From positions 310,001 through 374,000 of the forward strand of contig CAJNAR010000002.1 in assembly GCA_905220665.1 (NCBI GenBank): 64,000 nucleotides of DNA. Reading direction: 5' to 3'. Position numbers and translations under genes: made by a program. Shown in pieces: positions 34,418 through 47,556 of the stretch. This DNA comes from Albugo candida. Taxonomy: Eukaryota > Oomycota > Peronosporomycetes > Albuginales > Albuginaceae. Within the stretch, counting starts at the first letter, position 1; every line of letters begins with the position of its first letter. The notes under the pieces were generated by a model. The model worked only from the letters and a program-made list of their open reading frames with translations, had not been told where the DNA came from and did no database searches.

Positions 34418-35472
34418 ATATGTACACGTCATTTACATCGTCAGATACGCATGTTGCTCGAAGGTTGTCCCTTCAGGGAACACATCACAACAACCCGGTT
34501 AAGGACCATTTTTATTGGGCCGCTCGCACCCAATCTCACTCAAATAAGAATAATATATTATGGGTTTAACTATTGCCACAGACAAAGCACCTCTGACTGG
34601 CTAATTTCTGTAGCATTGATATGATTGGTTGGAAAGATAGCTATATTACTGCTTCAACGTAAGATATATTATACAACGCAATGTTCTCTCGATCGAAAAT
34701 CTGATACACAACAAAAGTCGATGACTGATCAATGAATACGATCCAAAACCTGAAGTAAAAATAAAACATGGTCCGGTTATTAATATCTGCACCTTTGATT
34801 CGGGTCCTCTTCATCAATTCGCCATTAGAAGTTATTCCAAAGTTGTACATTTGTTGCTGCATGCCTTCTAGTTGCTTACTTGACTCTGCGGCAGCACGTT
34901 TTAAAAACCGTCTAAACAAGCTTAACTTCTGCTTCTGACATGGGAGACATGGTCTGTTTAACGTCGTTCTCCAGGAGACTAGGTCAAGCAGTATTTAAAA
35001 GTAACGAGAAATTGGATCGGAATTGCGCATCGAGAAAGGTGATCATCTAGATTTTGCAAAATGTCGAGAAACTCGCACGATAGTCGTGGGTGGTTTCTAC
35101 TGCCGAAGTATAAGCACGACGACAGAATAAAAAATTGGTGTGAGGGGACAGAATGAAGAATCGTGGCAGTTCATCGCTGAACGGCATGAAGATTGAGTTC
35201 AAAACACGAAATTTCCCATTCTCTTCCCTACGTAAAATTAAAAAAAAATACTGTGAAGAATGAAGCTGAGAAAGCTTACTGATATCAATTAGTGACCAGT
35301 TTTCAGATGGCGCTTCGTCACGAAGCATCTTTGGCGCGATGCCTAGGGTATCTTGAACAACAAATATACATATTAGAAATTGATATTACAAATATTCGAA
35401 TCTCTTGTGCGATTTAGGAAAGGAATGATATTACGTGAGCATATTCAGCACCGGTATTATTCTGTTCATTTT
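34418..35472. other. Spacer with weak minus-strand frames
   Basis: Two minus-strand frames (35328-35047, 93 codons, and 34919-34641, 92 codons) are somewhat protein-like. The first contains WSLIDISKLSQL across a stretch that also looks like a 52-nt GTAAG...GTAG intron, but splicing it gives an early stop. I cannot assign either. A partial relative of the MITE terminal motif (CTATTGCCACAGACAAA) occurs at 34565-34581. Confidence 0.3.
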
Positions 35473-35763
35473 TGTTAAAATAGTTCGTTTCCTGACAGTT
35501 CGTCAAGGGTTTGCACGTCAACTGCAAGACCCATCACAGGTAAAGTCCGACCTCACCTGAACGGCTGTTTTGGTGAAAGATGAGACGGAGAGAGACGGTC
35601 ACCACGTGGCACCAGACGGACGTCATGTGAAACGTGACATAGTTAAGTTTGTAATGCCGTTGCACATGCATGTTGTAGTGTTAACATACAAGGTTAATGC
35701 TAAATATATTTCACTTTTACTTCTACCGCTATTGCAACAAGTGCATTTCAAATACTTTCAACA
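35473..35763 (+). repeat. Solo LTR of the 55.6-61.1 kb copia family
   Basis: 291 bp beginning TGTTAAAATAG and ending CAACA, clearly alignable along its length with the two LTRs at 55625 and 60851 (shared stretches such as CGACCTCACCTGAACGG and GCATGTTGTAGTGTTA). It is flanked by an identical 5-bp duplication ATTTT (35468-35472 and 35764-35768). That is the expected footprint of LTR-LTR recombination after insertion. Confidence 0.9.
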
Positions 35764-35768
35764 ATTTT

Positions 35769-38700
35769 GACTTTATAAAATGAAGAAGTTTGATTATACA
35801 TCTTACGTTAAAGCAGTAATATAGCTACGTTATCGAATAAGCATATAAATGTTTTATAAGTTAGTCAATCAGAGGTGTTCTTTCTGTGGCATTAGTCAAA
35901 ACGCCTGTGGAAATAGCCAAACCCTTGTATTATTTTCAATCCACCAACCGGATCTTAATACTTCCGAGATAGTACGATACGTGTCTCCCTACGGTAATTT
36001 CCATGGTGTCCAGCAGGTGATTTGCAAGCTTAGGACAAACGCGGATCTATTTAAGTCGTTCTCAAGAGAAAATATAAAGTAAGATTGTGAGTCAGGATGG
36101 TTCTCGTCACTGCGTTAAAATAGAACTCACCAGACGTAAGCGATCGTTAGAACGCTCACTCTATGGATATGTGGTCAGTGTGATAACGCTAAGCTTGTGA
36201 TAGATATATATAAGCAACGTAATAAGATCAGATGTGATGAAACTATATCCATAAAAAACCTTACTTCGTTTTTATGATATTTACTCTGCTATAGCGTATG
36301 CTGCATCTTTAACACTAACCTAATTAAAGCTAATTTTTTGCAACCGTTCACCAAAAACAAAGAGACAATTCGAACTCCACCCAAACGGTTCTTTCACACC
36401 CCCGGATACCTGACTCGGATATCTCGGTCTATAAATAAGATTTCGAAAGGGCGACCAAATTCTGTGTATCGAGTGATGGAGGAAGAGATGAAGACCATTC
36501 GTTGAAGAACGCAAGTGCAAGTGGATTTGCAATGTATATTAGATTAACTCTGACGAATTTGACAATCAGGTGGCTCCAACGAAGGGATAGCCGAGCAACG
36601 GCAAAAGTGACGAAAGTCTCTGAATAAGCCTCGAAACAAGAGCGAAGATTACTAACATGGAACTGGAAAAGTACCAAAGAGAATGGCGCAGTGGACTCTT
36701 TCAGATGAGGGCTATATGTTAATTAATGGCAACTTTCATGTGTAAAATACGAGCAAGCCAAAGCGACAAGAGTGCCTATATTGTTTCTTTTTGTTTGCGA
36801 ATAGATGCAGATTTTGATTCAAAGAAAAGGGGAAGCAGCAACCGAGATTCCAGTCAGGGCCTGTTTCCAGTATAACGCAAGCTACAGACTCTGTTCTCGA
36901 AATGTGATGTGATTACTCTAAAATCTCTGTGCAACAATGTCTACATTACGTTCTTGAGGCCAGGCATTCTTACATGACAAGGAGTGCAGCATTGAACATC
37001 TTTGTGTAGGAAATGCTGTTCATGCCGAGCATTGATGGTAGATCTAGAAGGAAAACATTGCCCACGACTTCCTGAACATTCTAGAAGGTAAATTCACTAG
37101 CGAAAATTTTGAAAGAGTATCATTCACCGCGAATAAATGCGGTATACTACTGATGATTATGTTCATTAAAAATCTAGTCTACATCAGATAGATATAAATC
37201 GTGCTCTGTAGGGACGAACGACAACTCGAGGTGATACTGATGATCAGAACTGAGTCACAAAACAGCTTCTTTAAAGTACAATACTCCCAACCACGAATCC
37301 CTCAATAGCCCTGATGCAACGAAAACGACAGTCAAAGATTGTTGGACGAATACAAAAACACCAGGAAAACCTGAAGTAGGCGCAAACATGTCAATGTGTG
37401 AGTCCAAAATAGACTTTGCAATTATTGCCATAGTACTACTGTGATCGACTTCTGTAAGAATCCGGAACTCATTATGTTCTCGTGAGCTGGCTGGAGAAGC
37501 ATCAAACGGGACTGCTTGATCACAAGATAAATTTTACATCACCGGTCTGAAGCTTGCTGGATTTAAATAGACATTTTGTGGACTGAGAAAGAAGACGGGA
37601 TTGCTAAGCGTCCTACTTGAAATGTATCGCTCGTATCGGGAAATATATCCAAAGAATTTTCTCGCCAACCCTTCTGGATGGCCAGGAAAATTTTCTACGA
37701 GGACAGACTTTTGTGAAGAAATCGCTTCTTATTACGGTGTAACTGCTACAACAATCTCATCAGATGCACCCCGTTTTTATCCAGTAATATATGCGAGTAC
37801 GACAACATCAGGGCAAAGTACTGTTGCTTACATGAAGTAGAGGAGGCTGATACAACCCTACCGAGTCACAATTTCAAGATAAACCAGATGCATGATACAA
37901 AGAGAGTATTTTTTCTATTTTGCCTAATTAGAACGCTCACATAAACCAGAAGGACGATGATAGATGTAGATTAAAACTAGAACATTTTCCAGTGCAATTA
38001 CAACATAATGGTTAGTGTCGACAGTCACCAGGCTGCCGAGGAAACGTGCTTTACGTCATCTTACACGACATATAACGTTTTTTTTGTATCCAGATTAGTA
38101 ACGTGATAAAGTTTCCTCACATAGGTTGCAGAGCAAGGAACCAATTTAGAAAAAGAGCTCTTTTGTGGAATTGAGTGGGTACTGGGTTCATTTTATCACT
38201 TTCTCATGCCGTTATTTCGGTGCGCGTATACTGGCTGAACGATAGAAGATAGAGTACAAGCGTACTAGGCCAGGATTAATTACATTCACATCAATCGATA
38301 GTACAATCGATTTCGACTGAGAATGAGAAGACGAAATCTGCATTCAGAGTGGGGTTGAATCTACTTGCATCCGTTGGGTTGTTTAGTGTGACTAAGACTA
38401 AAAAGGAAAACTTGGATGGATTTTGAGTATATAACTGAAGTTATGCGTTTCATGTAAATGAGCTAAAGAAAATTAAAAATGATCATGTAATGAGCTTTTC
38501 ATCACTTGTATTACCCACGGAGTGAGGTACTTTCATATGATATCCGTACCGGACTCATACCTGTATATCTTTTTGTTTTAATGACTTCCATCTTACCGAT
38601 GATCTGTATTCAAATAGAGTCCGAACAGAATGCGTTCAATTTAAAGTCTCTGCACATGGAATACTACGTAGTGCATCAATTCAGGCATTTTTTATGTAAT

Positions 38701-39405
38701 TCTTGCTTGATCTCACCGCTTTTTATAACACTAATCTCTTTTCGAAACATCTACATCCTTGCCTCTTGACACGCTAAGTTGCACAAGTAATTGAACAATT
38801 CCTAGCAACCTTCGCTTTCAACCGAGCTTTAAATCTCAATTTCTCTTGTAATAGGAGGTCATGTCATTGAATTAAAATCATCGAAAGCTCTACACCTGCG
38901 GCAAACACATCTCTACTATCTCGTATTCGCCGCTCGGTGAGATGATTTTGACACTCCTCTAATCTGGCACAAATAATCTGTATATATCGAACTTTTCCTG
39001 AGGATCAAATTTACCTTCTCTTCTACGTGTACTGGTCTTTCTCCTGCATGTAGATTCATGACAACTGGTCAAAGGTGGTTTTGTTCAAACAATAAAACCT
39101 TTCGATTTCCATTAAAGCTTAATGATATGTTTCTTCTTTCGGAAGGTGTCATGGACCTCTTGCGTTTCATGGATTTGATAAAAAATGATTCGGGAGTTTC
39201 ATGCTCATTCTATAAAAGCTAATCTCGGTACGGAGATTTTGCAATGACTTAATAGGTGAGTTTATAGGACAAGAAAAACAACGAGCGTAAATATTAGAAT
39301 GACTTCTGCATTTGTCGCTATTCAGTCAAGTAGCTTCTTCTATATTCGAACAAGTTTCGACAGGTTATGAGCCTAATGAACCATGTAACCTAAAATCAAG
39401 TTCAA
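35769..39405. other. Gene-poor region
   Basis: About 3.6 kb with only short frames (up to ~87 codons) on both strands, no signature motif and no repeat that I could pair. The upstream part of the copia fragment at 39406 may begin in the last few hundred bases, but no LTR was found. Confidence 0.35.
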
Positions 39406-41036
39406 GCGCCTGCCGCAACCCATGATAACGACGACGGAGCTAGTACGGCCTCCAACGCCGGTAGGGGCATGGCTAGGACGATGGACTTGGTCACCGAGCT
39501 TGAAAGTGACAACGGAGCTCGCCTCACGAGCCTTGAAGCTCGAAAATCCGAGGATGACCTAGTTTCGGTTGTGTTCGCCGGGAGCAGCACCTTTAGCGGT
39601 TATGTGGAGTCGCAAGCGGTATTAGGCCGATAGGTGACGTTATCATCGTTTAACATACGAAGCCATGCCAAAGCCACCAGGTTGCAGGACAGTTACATCA
39701 GAGATTGGAAAGAGAAGACAAGAGTCAAGGCCACCCATCCAACCACCACGGGACACCGGATATAGTTCGCACCGACGTGCTTTGGGGCGCAAAGGACGTT
39801 TAAGATAAAAGATCCAAAACTTGCCATCGACAATTTTGATGGCAAGGAAGTTTAACCAGATATAGTGGCAGTCTTGGACCCTAGGGAAAGATGTTCTTAA
39901 GGCAGAAAATATCTCCGAAAGCCTCAGCGGGTACATTTGAGCCGAATAGTTCAAGATGAATGTTCTTGGCCGGCACTTAACTGGCAAAGCGGGTCAGCAT
40001 TACCATAGCCAAGGGGCCAGAAGATGAGAATCCTCAGTTATGGTAATCAATGGACAGATTGAAAGCAAAGTTTGACCCACGAATCTCGAGGTCGCAAGAT
40101 TTCAAGTTTCTGCTTCAAAGAGAAAAGACAGAGTTTCATGGAACGATCACATGTTGTAGCTTATGGGATCAAATGCAGTGGGCATTGCTGATGATAAAGT
40201 GCCTAAAGGTATGCCAAGATTGCTAGACCTTCAAGGAATTTTCAAGGTGTGCTACTGTCGATATTCAACCCTCATCGCAAGTACCACCTACGCCAGGTGG
40301 AGGAAGAAGTTCTTTTCGCTCATCTGAATGTTCCGGGTGCACGATTGGGATACAAGCCAGATGTGACCACTATCAAAGCCACTGGCGGTAAGCGGTTCAG
40401 CATGGTTCAAGAACGCCAGAAAAAGAAACGTGACGCCTGCTTCATGTGTAGCAAGGAAGGAAACTACAAAGGCGTCTGCACGAAATAATTCGGCCTAGAT
40501 GCTGTAAGTGCTATCGATACTACCCTCCGCTTTATACTGGAAAATGATTCAAGTTGTGACCTGTTGATAACTCCATTATAGCTGCATAATTCCGTGGGAT
40601 GCGACGAGGAATGTCTTCTCCGTAATAGTAGTCCCTGAAAATGCAGCTCAAAGGCAGTGCCAATTTTCTGGTTCGTGTCGACGATAACATTTGTCGAACC
40701 AAACTAAGAGATGTATTCTAGTCGAAAAACTCCCATTTCTTTTGAAAGAATAGAGTATCGAGGGTATGAGTTTCGTTACGACGGGCATCGTCGTTCAATG
40801 GTCCGACGTATTGATGTATGTAAGATTTTTGATGTCGAGAAAGACTACAGCAATGTACCAGTCGTGCGCATTATCGTAGACGATGTGGCACCGTTTCAAT
40901 AAGTTTTAGTTGAGGCTGACGAGGATGAGGAGTGCATATATACGGCGCTTGCTGAGCTTTTTCCTACTCTATCCCTGAAGCAAAAACGGCAGTCTACCGG
41001 CAGTCTCCTCGAATCCCATTTGCGCTTTGGTCACTT
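39406..41036 (+). mobile_element. Truncated copia-type retrotransposon: gag, protease, pre-integrase
   Basis: Gag-like frames start near 39406 (MDLVTELESDNGARLTSLEA). They continue in shifted frames with KDPKLAIDNFDGKEV near 39805 and NVLGRHLTGKAGQHYHS near 39960. A zinc knuckle at ~40435-40488 reads CFMCSKEGNYKGVC, with the His replaced by Tyr. A protease remnant follows (CDEECLLRN near 40600). The GAG-pre-integrase region 40711-41036 reads EYRGYEFRYDGHRRSMVRR and SLLESHLRFGHLS. Homology stops abruptly at about 41036, exactly where an opposite-strand copia element ends. No reverse transcriptase of this copy is present. Multiple stops and shifts show it is dead. Confidence 0.75.
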
Positions 41037-41039
41037 GTC

Positions 41040-41560
41040 TCACACACCATCGAACGTTTTGCAAGTGACCCAACTTGGCTTTACGATGCCATTCTTGGCG
41101 TAATGTTTGACAAATTTGAGCTTAATATCGATATGCTTGGCCCCCACCGAGCTCTTCTCGTTTGCCAGCTGGCGGATCACCACCTGGCTGTTATCTCTAT
41201 TGTCAGTGGCATCTCCAACTTTGAACTTCAGCTCACCTAGTAGCTCTTGTACTCCAAGTAGCTCTTTTTCGGCGTGCGTTCCCGGCGTAAACTCCTCTTC
41301 CATGTTCTATATTTACACACAAGCCTTTTCGCGACACGTCCATCTTTCTATTATGCCATCCACACAAGAAAACTACTGATAGACTCGCGACTGACCTTGT
41401 CTCCAGCAAAATCCTTGTCGCTCATGCTATTAAGTAGCAAAGTGTCCTTGTTCTATTATTGTGGTTTTGAGAGCTGCAGTTTGATGTTGTTTGTGCCTTT
41501 CGGATACCTCACAATTCTTTTGCTCAGGTGCATGTCTCTTTTTGTACCTGCATGGGTAGG
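41040..41560 (-). pseudogene. Copia RNase H fragment
   Basis: In shifted frames the minus strand reads RILRYLKGTNNIKLQL, DKDFAGDKVSRESISSFLVW and, at the end, GAKHIDIKLKFVKHYAKNG. These correspond to the region before RNase H, the YSDADWAGD box and the KHIDI box. The reading breaks off at about 41040 before the usual end of the polyprotein. Confidence 0.8.
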
Positions 41561-41969
41561 CCGAGTGTCCTGGTGCCCCGCATTCGCGATGTTCAGCCGC
41601 TTGCAGCGACCCAGCCACAACAGCGACCCTACAATCTACTGAAAATACATCACCGATGCTTCTCCGTCAACGTTTCTTTTTGTTAGAATTGGGTCGACTT
41701 CGCGCGTGTTGATGTTATGGTCGTAAACTGTTGGCCTTATCACGGAATGTGAGTCTAGCACTTCGAACTTCCACACCATTTCGTCGATCGTCGCATCTAG
41801 GACGAGCTCATATCTGCTGCTTAGACATGCAAAATTCTCATGCCAAAAAACTTGCTTACAACACCTAGGTTCTTGATCTCTGGTGTTGCCAGTTGAAAAA
41901 AAAACTCTTTTATGCGCGCCTATGAAATACCGGTAGCGTGTAGATCGTCGACGTAAACCCCCATGACAG

Positions 41970-42557
41970 TCATGCCACCTTTCTCACGATGTAATCGAGA
42001 CACGGGTCTGTAACGCGCTGTATAAAGTGAACGCGTGGTAATTCCAAATGTAGTAGCTGCGCCCATAGTCTTCCAGCTTGCTTTACGCCATATTGGGTGC
42101 GTCGCAGAAGAAGCAACATCTGTCCAGTTTGTTTCACTCCCAAACGTTGCAGCACTTTATTGCTTATCTTCATTCCCTGCGGTATGTGGAAAAATATGCC
42201 AGGGCCTAGCTCTGTTGATGCCTTGACGTATGCGTTTGGTACGTCACTATGGCACGCTGGAAGCCATGAATTTACCGCAAGTGCGAGGATGTCTTTATCA
42301 CGTATCATGTCCATAATTGCGGCAAACGTGAGCATGTGATTTCCGCCAAACCTCTGTTCGTTTCCGTAAGCTACCATACACGCTTTGTACCTCTCAAAAG
42401 TTTTCTCTCCGTCCGTATTCGTCTTGAAAACCGACTTCATATGGAGTGGGAGCATCTCATCGCTTCGCGCCATTGAATTCCACGTGTCAGTAGCTTTTAC
42501 CGATGCAATTTCAGAGTCCGCTGTACCTTCCCACTCTTCGCGCTTTTCTCTGTTCAT
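41970..42557 (-). pseudogene. Copia reverse transcriptase fragment (RVT_2)
   Basis: 195 codons open. It contains TDGEKTFERYKACMVAYGNE, SDVPNAYVKASTELGPG, VKQTGQMLLLLRRTQYGVKQ and AGRLWAQLLH, which are RVT_2 landmarks (KARLVA, DVxxAFL, LYGLKQAGRxW). The YVDD box lies just beyond the open frame (DLHATGI region near 41920-41960 in another frame). It starts at an internal Met, so this is part of a broken polyprotein. Confidence 0.85.
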
Positions 42558-42973
42558 GAACTCATCTCAATTCTTTGGTTCCACATTGTATTCAGCACCA
42601 CCAATTATATCGCGCCGTGGGATTTTTTCCCCTTCATGCTGTCGTCATACACGCAGGAGGCTCTATGGCTAAACCTTGTTTTCTTTCATGTTTTCGATTT
42701 CCACGCATCCCATGTTTCTTGGTCTTCAGAAGGCCGCTAGAGTCTCGTTCCGTTGCTCAACATCGTCATTGGATTTAGCGAAATTGTTGATGAAAATCGT
42801 ATCCTCCCACTCTTAATTCAGATGAAAAAGAAGCTGTTGATTTGCGTCTTGAATTGGCTCTCGATATTCTAAACGTGCTGCGTTGTGCGCACAACACGGT
42901 CCTAAGTAAACAGCATTCGATATGCATTAATCTCCTAGCTTGTACCGATTGTCTTTCCGCCTCTACGCGCTTA

Positions 42974-43430
42974 TCAAGGTCTTGTGTTTGGCTTCTGGAT
43001 GGCCGTGCACGGCGAGCCAAAAACCATGATATCTGTCAGCTTCGTTTTGACGCCTGTCATAACTTCGATCGGCGAAGCGCGACCTACATTCCCTCTTTTC
43101 GGACTTCGATTAAGTATGTACGAGGCTTCCAAGGCAGCGTCGCTGCAAATGTTTGATGGTAAGCCATACCTAAATATCACAGCGCGCACGGTGTTTATAA
43201 CCGTCTGATGCATGCGCTTCGATTTTCTGATTGAATCTTTATTGTCCGCTTCTGACACCTGTCAACGCACACAAGAGCACTTGCAGAAAAGGTTTACAGT
43301 TCTCTCCCCGCGCCAACATCGGTATTGTGATCAACAAAATTGATAAGATATATGTTTCCGCATCTATTTATCGGCGCTATATGTCCCTTGATGTCGTGAC
43401 ATATGACGCCTCCCACACGATCGATTAGGG
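42974..43430 (-). pseudogene. Copia integrase fragment
   Basis: Shifted frames give VVSHDIKGHIAPINRCGNIY and LINFVDHNTD (start of the rve core) and then RMHQTVINTVRAVIFRYGLP, ASYILNRSPKRGNVGRASPI and DIMVFGSPC from 43258 to 42974. The second part covers the E of the DDE triad region and the conserved AAYxLNRxP stretch of copia integrases. Confidence 0.8.
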
Positions 43431-44949
43431 CATTCACACCCATGTACTTTGGTGATTGGATATTTCACTTCTATTTTCTCTTTGCTCACTTTAAACAAGC
43501 CGGTCTGGTCTTTTCTGTGAGCAGTATTCCGCTGATTTGGATTTTTCTATCACTTTGAGGTCAAAAAGCATCGACATTAGGAGCTACAAAAATGGCACAT
43601 ACATTAGAAAAGCACGAAGCAGCTTGTATCGGGCTCGTTGGTCCAAGAAATTTCTGCATTTCCTACAAATCGTTTCAATAGCGCGATACTCGTAAAAGGC
43701 GTTTTCGTAGGAATACATTTGGGACTGCGCGGAGCCCAAGTAGTCCCATTGTTGTTGTCTTGACCGTGTAACTTATGAGATTCGTTCCTTGTGACGTTAG
43801 AGCAATTACAAAATATTGTGATTGTGAAAGACAAAAGCTGGTTTGTGCTCTGGGTTCTGCCTATATAGCATCACGACGACTAGGTATTGTGCTTATCTAG
43901 TGAAATACAAAAATTAACCTGTCGGCTTTGGATACAGACAGAACGCACGTTCATGTACGTAGTAAGAAGCCTTACATCGTGATCAAAATAAATCTTTAGA
44001 AAACTCCTTCATCAGCTGGTAGATCTCGTCTATATATGCAATTCCTCTGCCACTTAATTTCATTTCTCACTATTTCCTTGGACACAGGGGATACGAGGGA
44101 ATTGCAAGCTACCCATACAGTCTTTTCTTCCTCATCGAAAGTTAACATGTTCAAGTCATCGAGGATATCCATGCAGGCTTGAGACCTCTTTTATTCAGTT
44201 TGTCGAGATTAGGCTTTTTTTCAGTGCCCTAATTTCCTTGCTCAACGTTTCGTACCTGTCGTATCGCACTTCCTGACCTCTAAAAAGCTTCATAGATATC
44301 CATCCACAGTGATGCTGATTCCCTCTATTGCAATCGGCAGCGAGAAAATCTAATTTTTGTTTCAGAATCGATACATGCAACCACTTGCATCCTGGATACA
44401 GTTGCACCCGCCTCTTTACTACAAACTTCTAGTATCCGAACACATAACACATGATTATTCAGATAAGACGCATGTGACGTTGAATAGCTCTTCCATATAT
44501 CAGTACTCGTACCATGTATCCCTTAGTGGTCAAAGTTTTCAACTGTTCCTTATACACATCATACTTTTGATTATATCGATCCAAAATTTGCCTCATACTA
44601 GATTCCTAATCAATCTTTTTTTAAAAGCTTCAATTTTCAGTCAAATCTGACCTCAGTTTCAAGTCTAGTTGTAATCTCATCGGTTGTTGTCGCTCTGACC
44701 ACCATGTTGTCAACTTACAGCGTGATGTGAATCACAGAAAGCGCTAGCGGTCGAAAATATGCATGCATGAAAACGGCATTGATCCTTGCTTTGTCGCACA
44801 TTTTCTTCCCTTTCTGCCTCTGCTCTCGTGCTGTAATCAAAATTCCAGGGCTGCAGAAGCCTTTTGGTTAGAGATAATAAGTCAAATGGTCTACGTTCCG
44901 ATGCCCCGGTACAGGAAAGTCGATTGAATCTTTTGTAAATCATATACAC

Positions 44950-47556
44950 TAACCCGTAGCCCGAAAATTAGCATTAGTTACCCCGTCAAGTGATTAACAT
45001 CGCTCTGTAGGAATCATAGGAGAGCTTTTTTTCACCCACGCGAAGGTTTGGTGAATACTTCAGCGCAAATCAGACTCACATTAGCCAATAAGGTATTTGC
45101 TGCTACCACGACATGATCCATTGATTCTACTTGATCCTTTCGTCGGCACGATTCAGTACTTGGCGAGCCACTTTGAACTCAAGAGCTCTCTGAAGTGTCT
45201 GGGTATTTAAGCATCGAAAAGTGTAGTACTGTTCTATCATACTAACATCAGGCATAAATCTAAAAAAGACAGGATGGCAAGACTATGATTTCTTTACTGA
45301 TATCAAAAAGCGGATCCGTTTTGTTGGAATACTGTTGATGCTTTGCCGAACGTTCATTTTTCTACACAGACAATTCATAAATCAGCTTGGGACAAGAGTA
45401 TCGATAATTTAGATCGCCATTGTGGCATCTAGAAAATGGCATCAATAGGTTCTGAGGAGGGGCAGCCATTGAAATAACACCATGTCGAAGTGTACGTGAG
45501 GGCTACACGCGTTAGGATAAAATAAAATTCCAGACTGTTGCTCGAATCAAATTAACAACTTCAAATAAATTGTTATCCTGATCGTATCGGAGAAATCCTC
45601 CACGATTAGTTTGCTTGCATAAGTATATAGAGACGTTCAACGGTGTCTAGTGATGCAATCTGTTTCTATTTGTATGGAATCGTTACATCGGACACCATGA
45701 AACTCTCAAACGATGGCAATCTAACTCTGAATCCCTCGAAGCGGACTGATCAAATTACCCAACATGAAGTTCCGAAGGTACCAATAGGCAATGACCGCTC
45801 GCGTTTTTTATACAAATATACACCAAGGCGGGATCTTCATTTCATTTTTTCATCTAGTGAAGTCTCCGGATTTGCCATTCTGGGGAGAATTGATGGTTGC
45901 AATTTGCTACGAGTCAGTAGACAAGGAGCTGTGAGTATCTCTTTTTTACGAGCGATAACTTCCGAATTTAATTGGAAACTGCAGTTTCTTGGAATCAGGT
46001 TCGATAGCATAAAGAATACCGAAGCAATGACGCAAAGAAAGGAATAAGAGCAAGTGCGATTGCATCTAAGATTGGAGCATTAAACAAAAGAACACATGTT
46101 ACCTCACATCGTATGATGCTTAGAAAAAAATACCTTCTTCTATTCGATAACCTGTATATTATATACTATTTTATTTAGAGCATGACTGCGTTTCAAATTG
46201 TGTAGTAGCTCGTTAGTACGATACTGCATTTGTGTATACATTTTATCTGTCCGCTCTATCAGACGCTAAAGCACCTGATTCAATTCCAATCAAAGTCATT
46301 TGGAAGACTTTGATGCGCCCCGTTCGATGAAATACTTGAATGTCGCGTCAATGCCCTCTGTACAACCCAGTCAGCTGAAGTGAGTATAGAGTCACGAGGT
46401 TTGTTGCTTCATTGTATCTCTTCTTGAATACTTGTAATGTCAATCATTCTTGATGTTAAACATTCTTTTTTTTCATTCTGCTTACCAAACCTTTCTGCGT
46501 AATGCGCTATCTTCTATTGATAGTCAATCAGTTAGGTAATTCTCTGTACCTTTGAGATCGCTGCGAACGATTTGTTTTTATTGTCGGCTGAAGTGGCGGG
46601 AGACACATTGATCGGCTTGCATAATTAGGATGTTCGCGGCACCGATGAAACTTGCTGGAATTACAGGCGACAATCGCGGATTCTGATTCTCCCGTCCAAA
46701 CACTGTGATGAATATAAGGACTTTCTGCTGGGAGAGGATATTATGACAAGATTGGTTTACTCATATATCGGATGCACTCTAGACTGAGATTACACCACCA
46801 TTCAATACTCTTTTCGATTTAGGAAAGCATACGAGAACCAGTACATCAGACAAAAAATATCGCCTATATGAAACAGGTAGAAGATAATCATCTCACGTAT
46901 ACAAAGCCACCTGAATTATGAAACCCCCTGACCATTAACGCTTCGGTCAGAAATATATGATATATGGGTCTCGTGTGTATGATCCAAGAAGCGATCATTG
47001 CCCGGCCAACGAACAACTACGGAAACGTTGCAGTCCATCTAGTACGGAAAACTGAACTTTTTTTCACAACATATTCCTGAAGAACATTTGGCGTGAGCGA
47101 TCTGAAAGTTTGGTTGGAAGACAAGGTGGTACAGTAGCTGTCAAGAAAAACTCAACGCTGTTTTTTAAGGAACAGCGCGAAGCGCGCTAGGTTAGATTTC
47201 CATGATCAAATGTACGCGATAAAGTGATCATTGGGCACCTCCCATTATACGTTCACTTTTCGCGCTTCTCACACCGTTTCCAGCGTCTTATACCGGACAG
47301 ATGTCGAGAGCAAACCACTGAAAATATGTAAACCACTACAGATTCGATACTCCTCCTCGATTATCTTGACTCGTCCATCACCGGGTGGTAGATTTCTGGC
47401 AGTTGTAACAACCTGAGCAGATAGGGCATCATAAGGCGCAACTTTGCAAGATGGTGAGCGGTTTTTACAGGCTACGTTTATTATCGATTGATCACTCGAA
47501 AGAACCTAACGGAAATTCGTAGCTATTAGATGGGTCGTCAAATGGGTGAATTACTA
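44950..47556. other. Gene-poor region with one unassigned ORF
   Basis: The only sizeable frame is plus 45643-46047, 134 codons, with a polar N-terminal half and SEVSGFAILGRIDGCNLL in the middle. It has no signal peptide, no family signature and no convincing exons nearby, so it may be chance. Bases just before 47557 resemble the 3' flank of the pseudogene at 28.5 kb. Confidence 0.3.

Larger units (their letters stand above)
41040..44949 (-). mobile_element. Decayed copia retrotransposon on the minus strand
   Basis: Read from right to left: gag-like remnants (44949-44710, with EERPFD-like and NFDYSTRAEAEREE segments), a zinc-knuckle relic with KLHG (43834-43604), integrase (about 43430-42974), reverse transcriptase (42557-41970) and RNase H (about 41560-41040). 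The order is standard for copia. Many stops and shifts break the polyprotein. The KLHG-type nucleocapsid suggests a lineage different from the plus-strand fragment next to it. No flanking LTRs were recognised. Confidence 0.75.

Noticed and set aside
39402..39590. Minus-strand ORF of 62 codons
   Set aside because: It is the antisense shadow of the plus-strand copia gag, whose frame carries the recognisable sequence.
39406..44949. One copia element with an internal inversion
   Set aside because: The domain order alone would allow it, but the minus-strand part has its own gag and nucleocapsid relics (KLHG type), so two separate elements are more likely.
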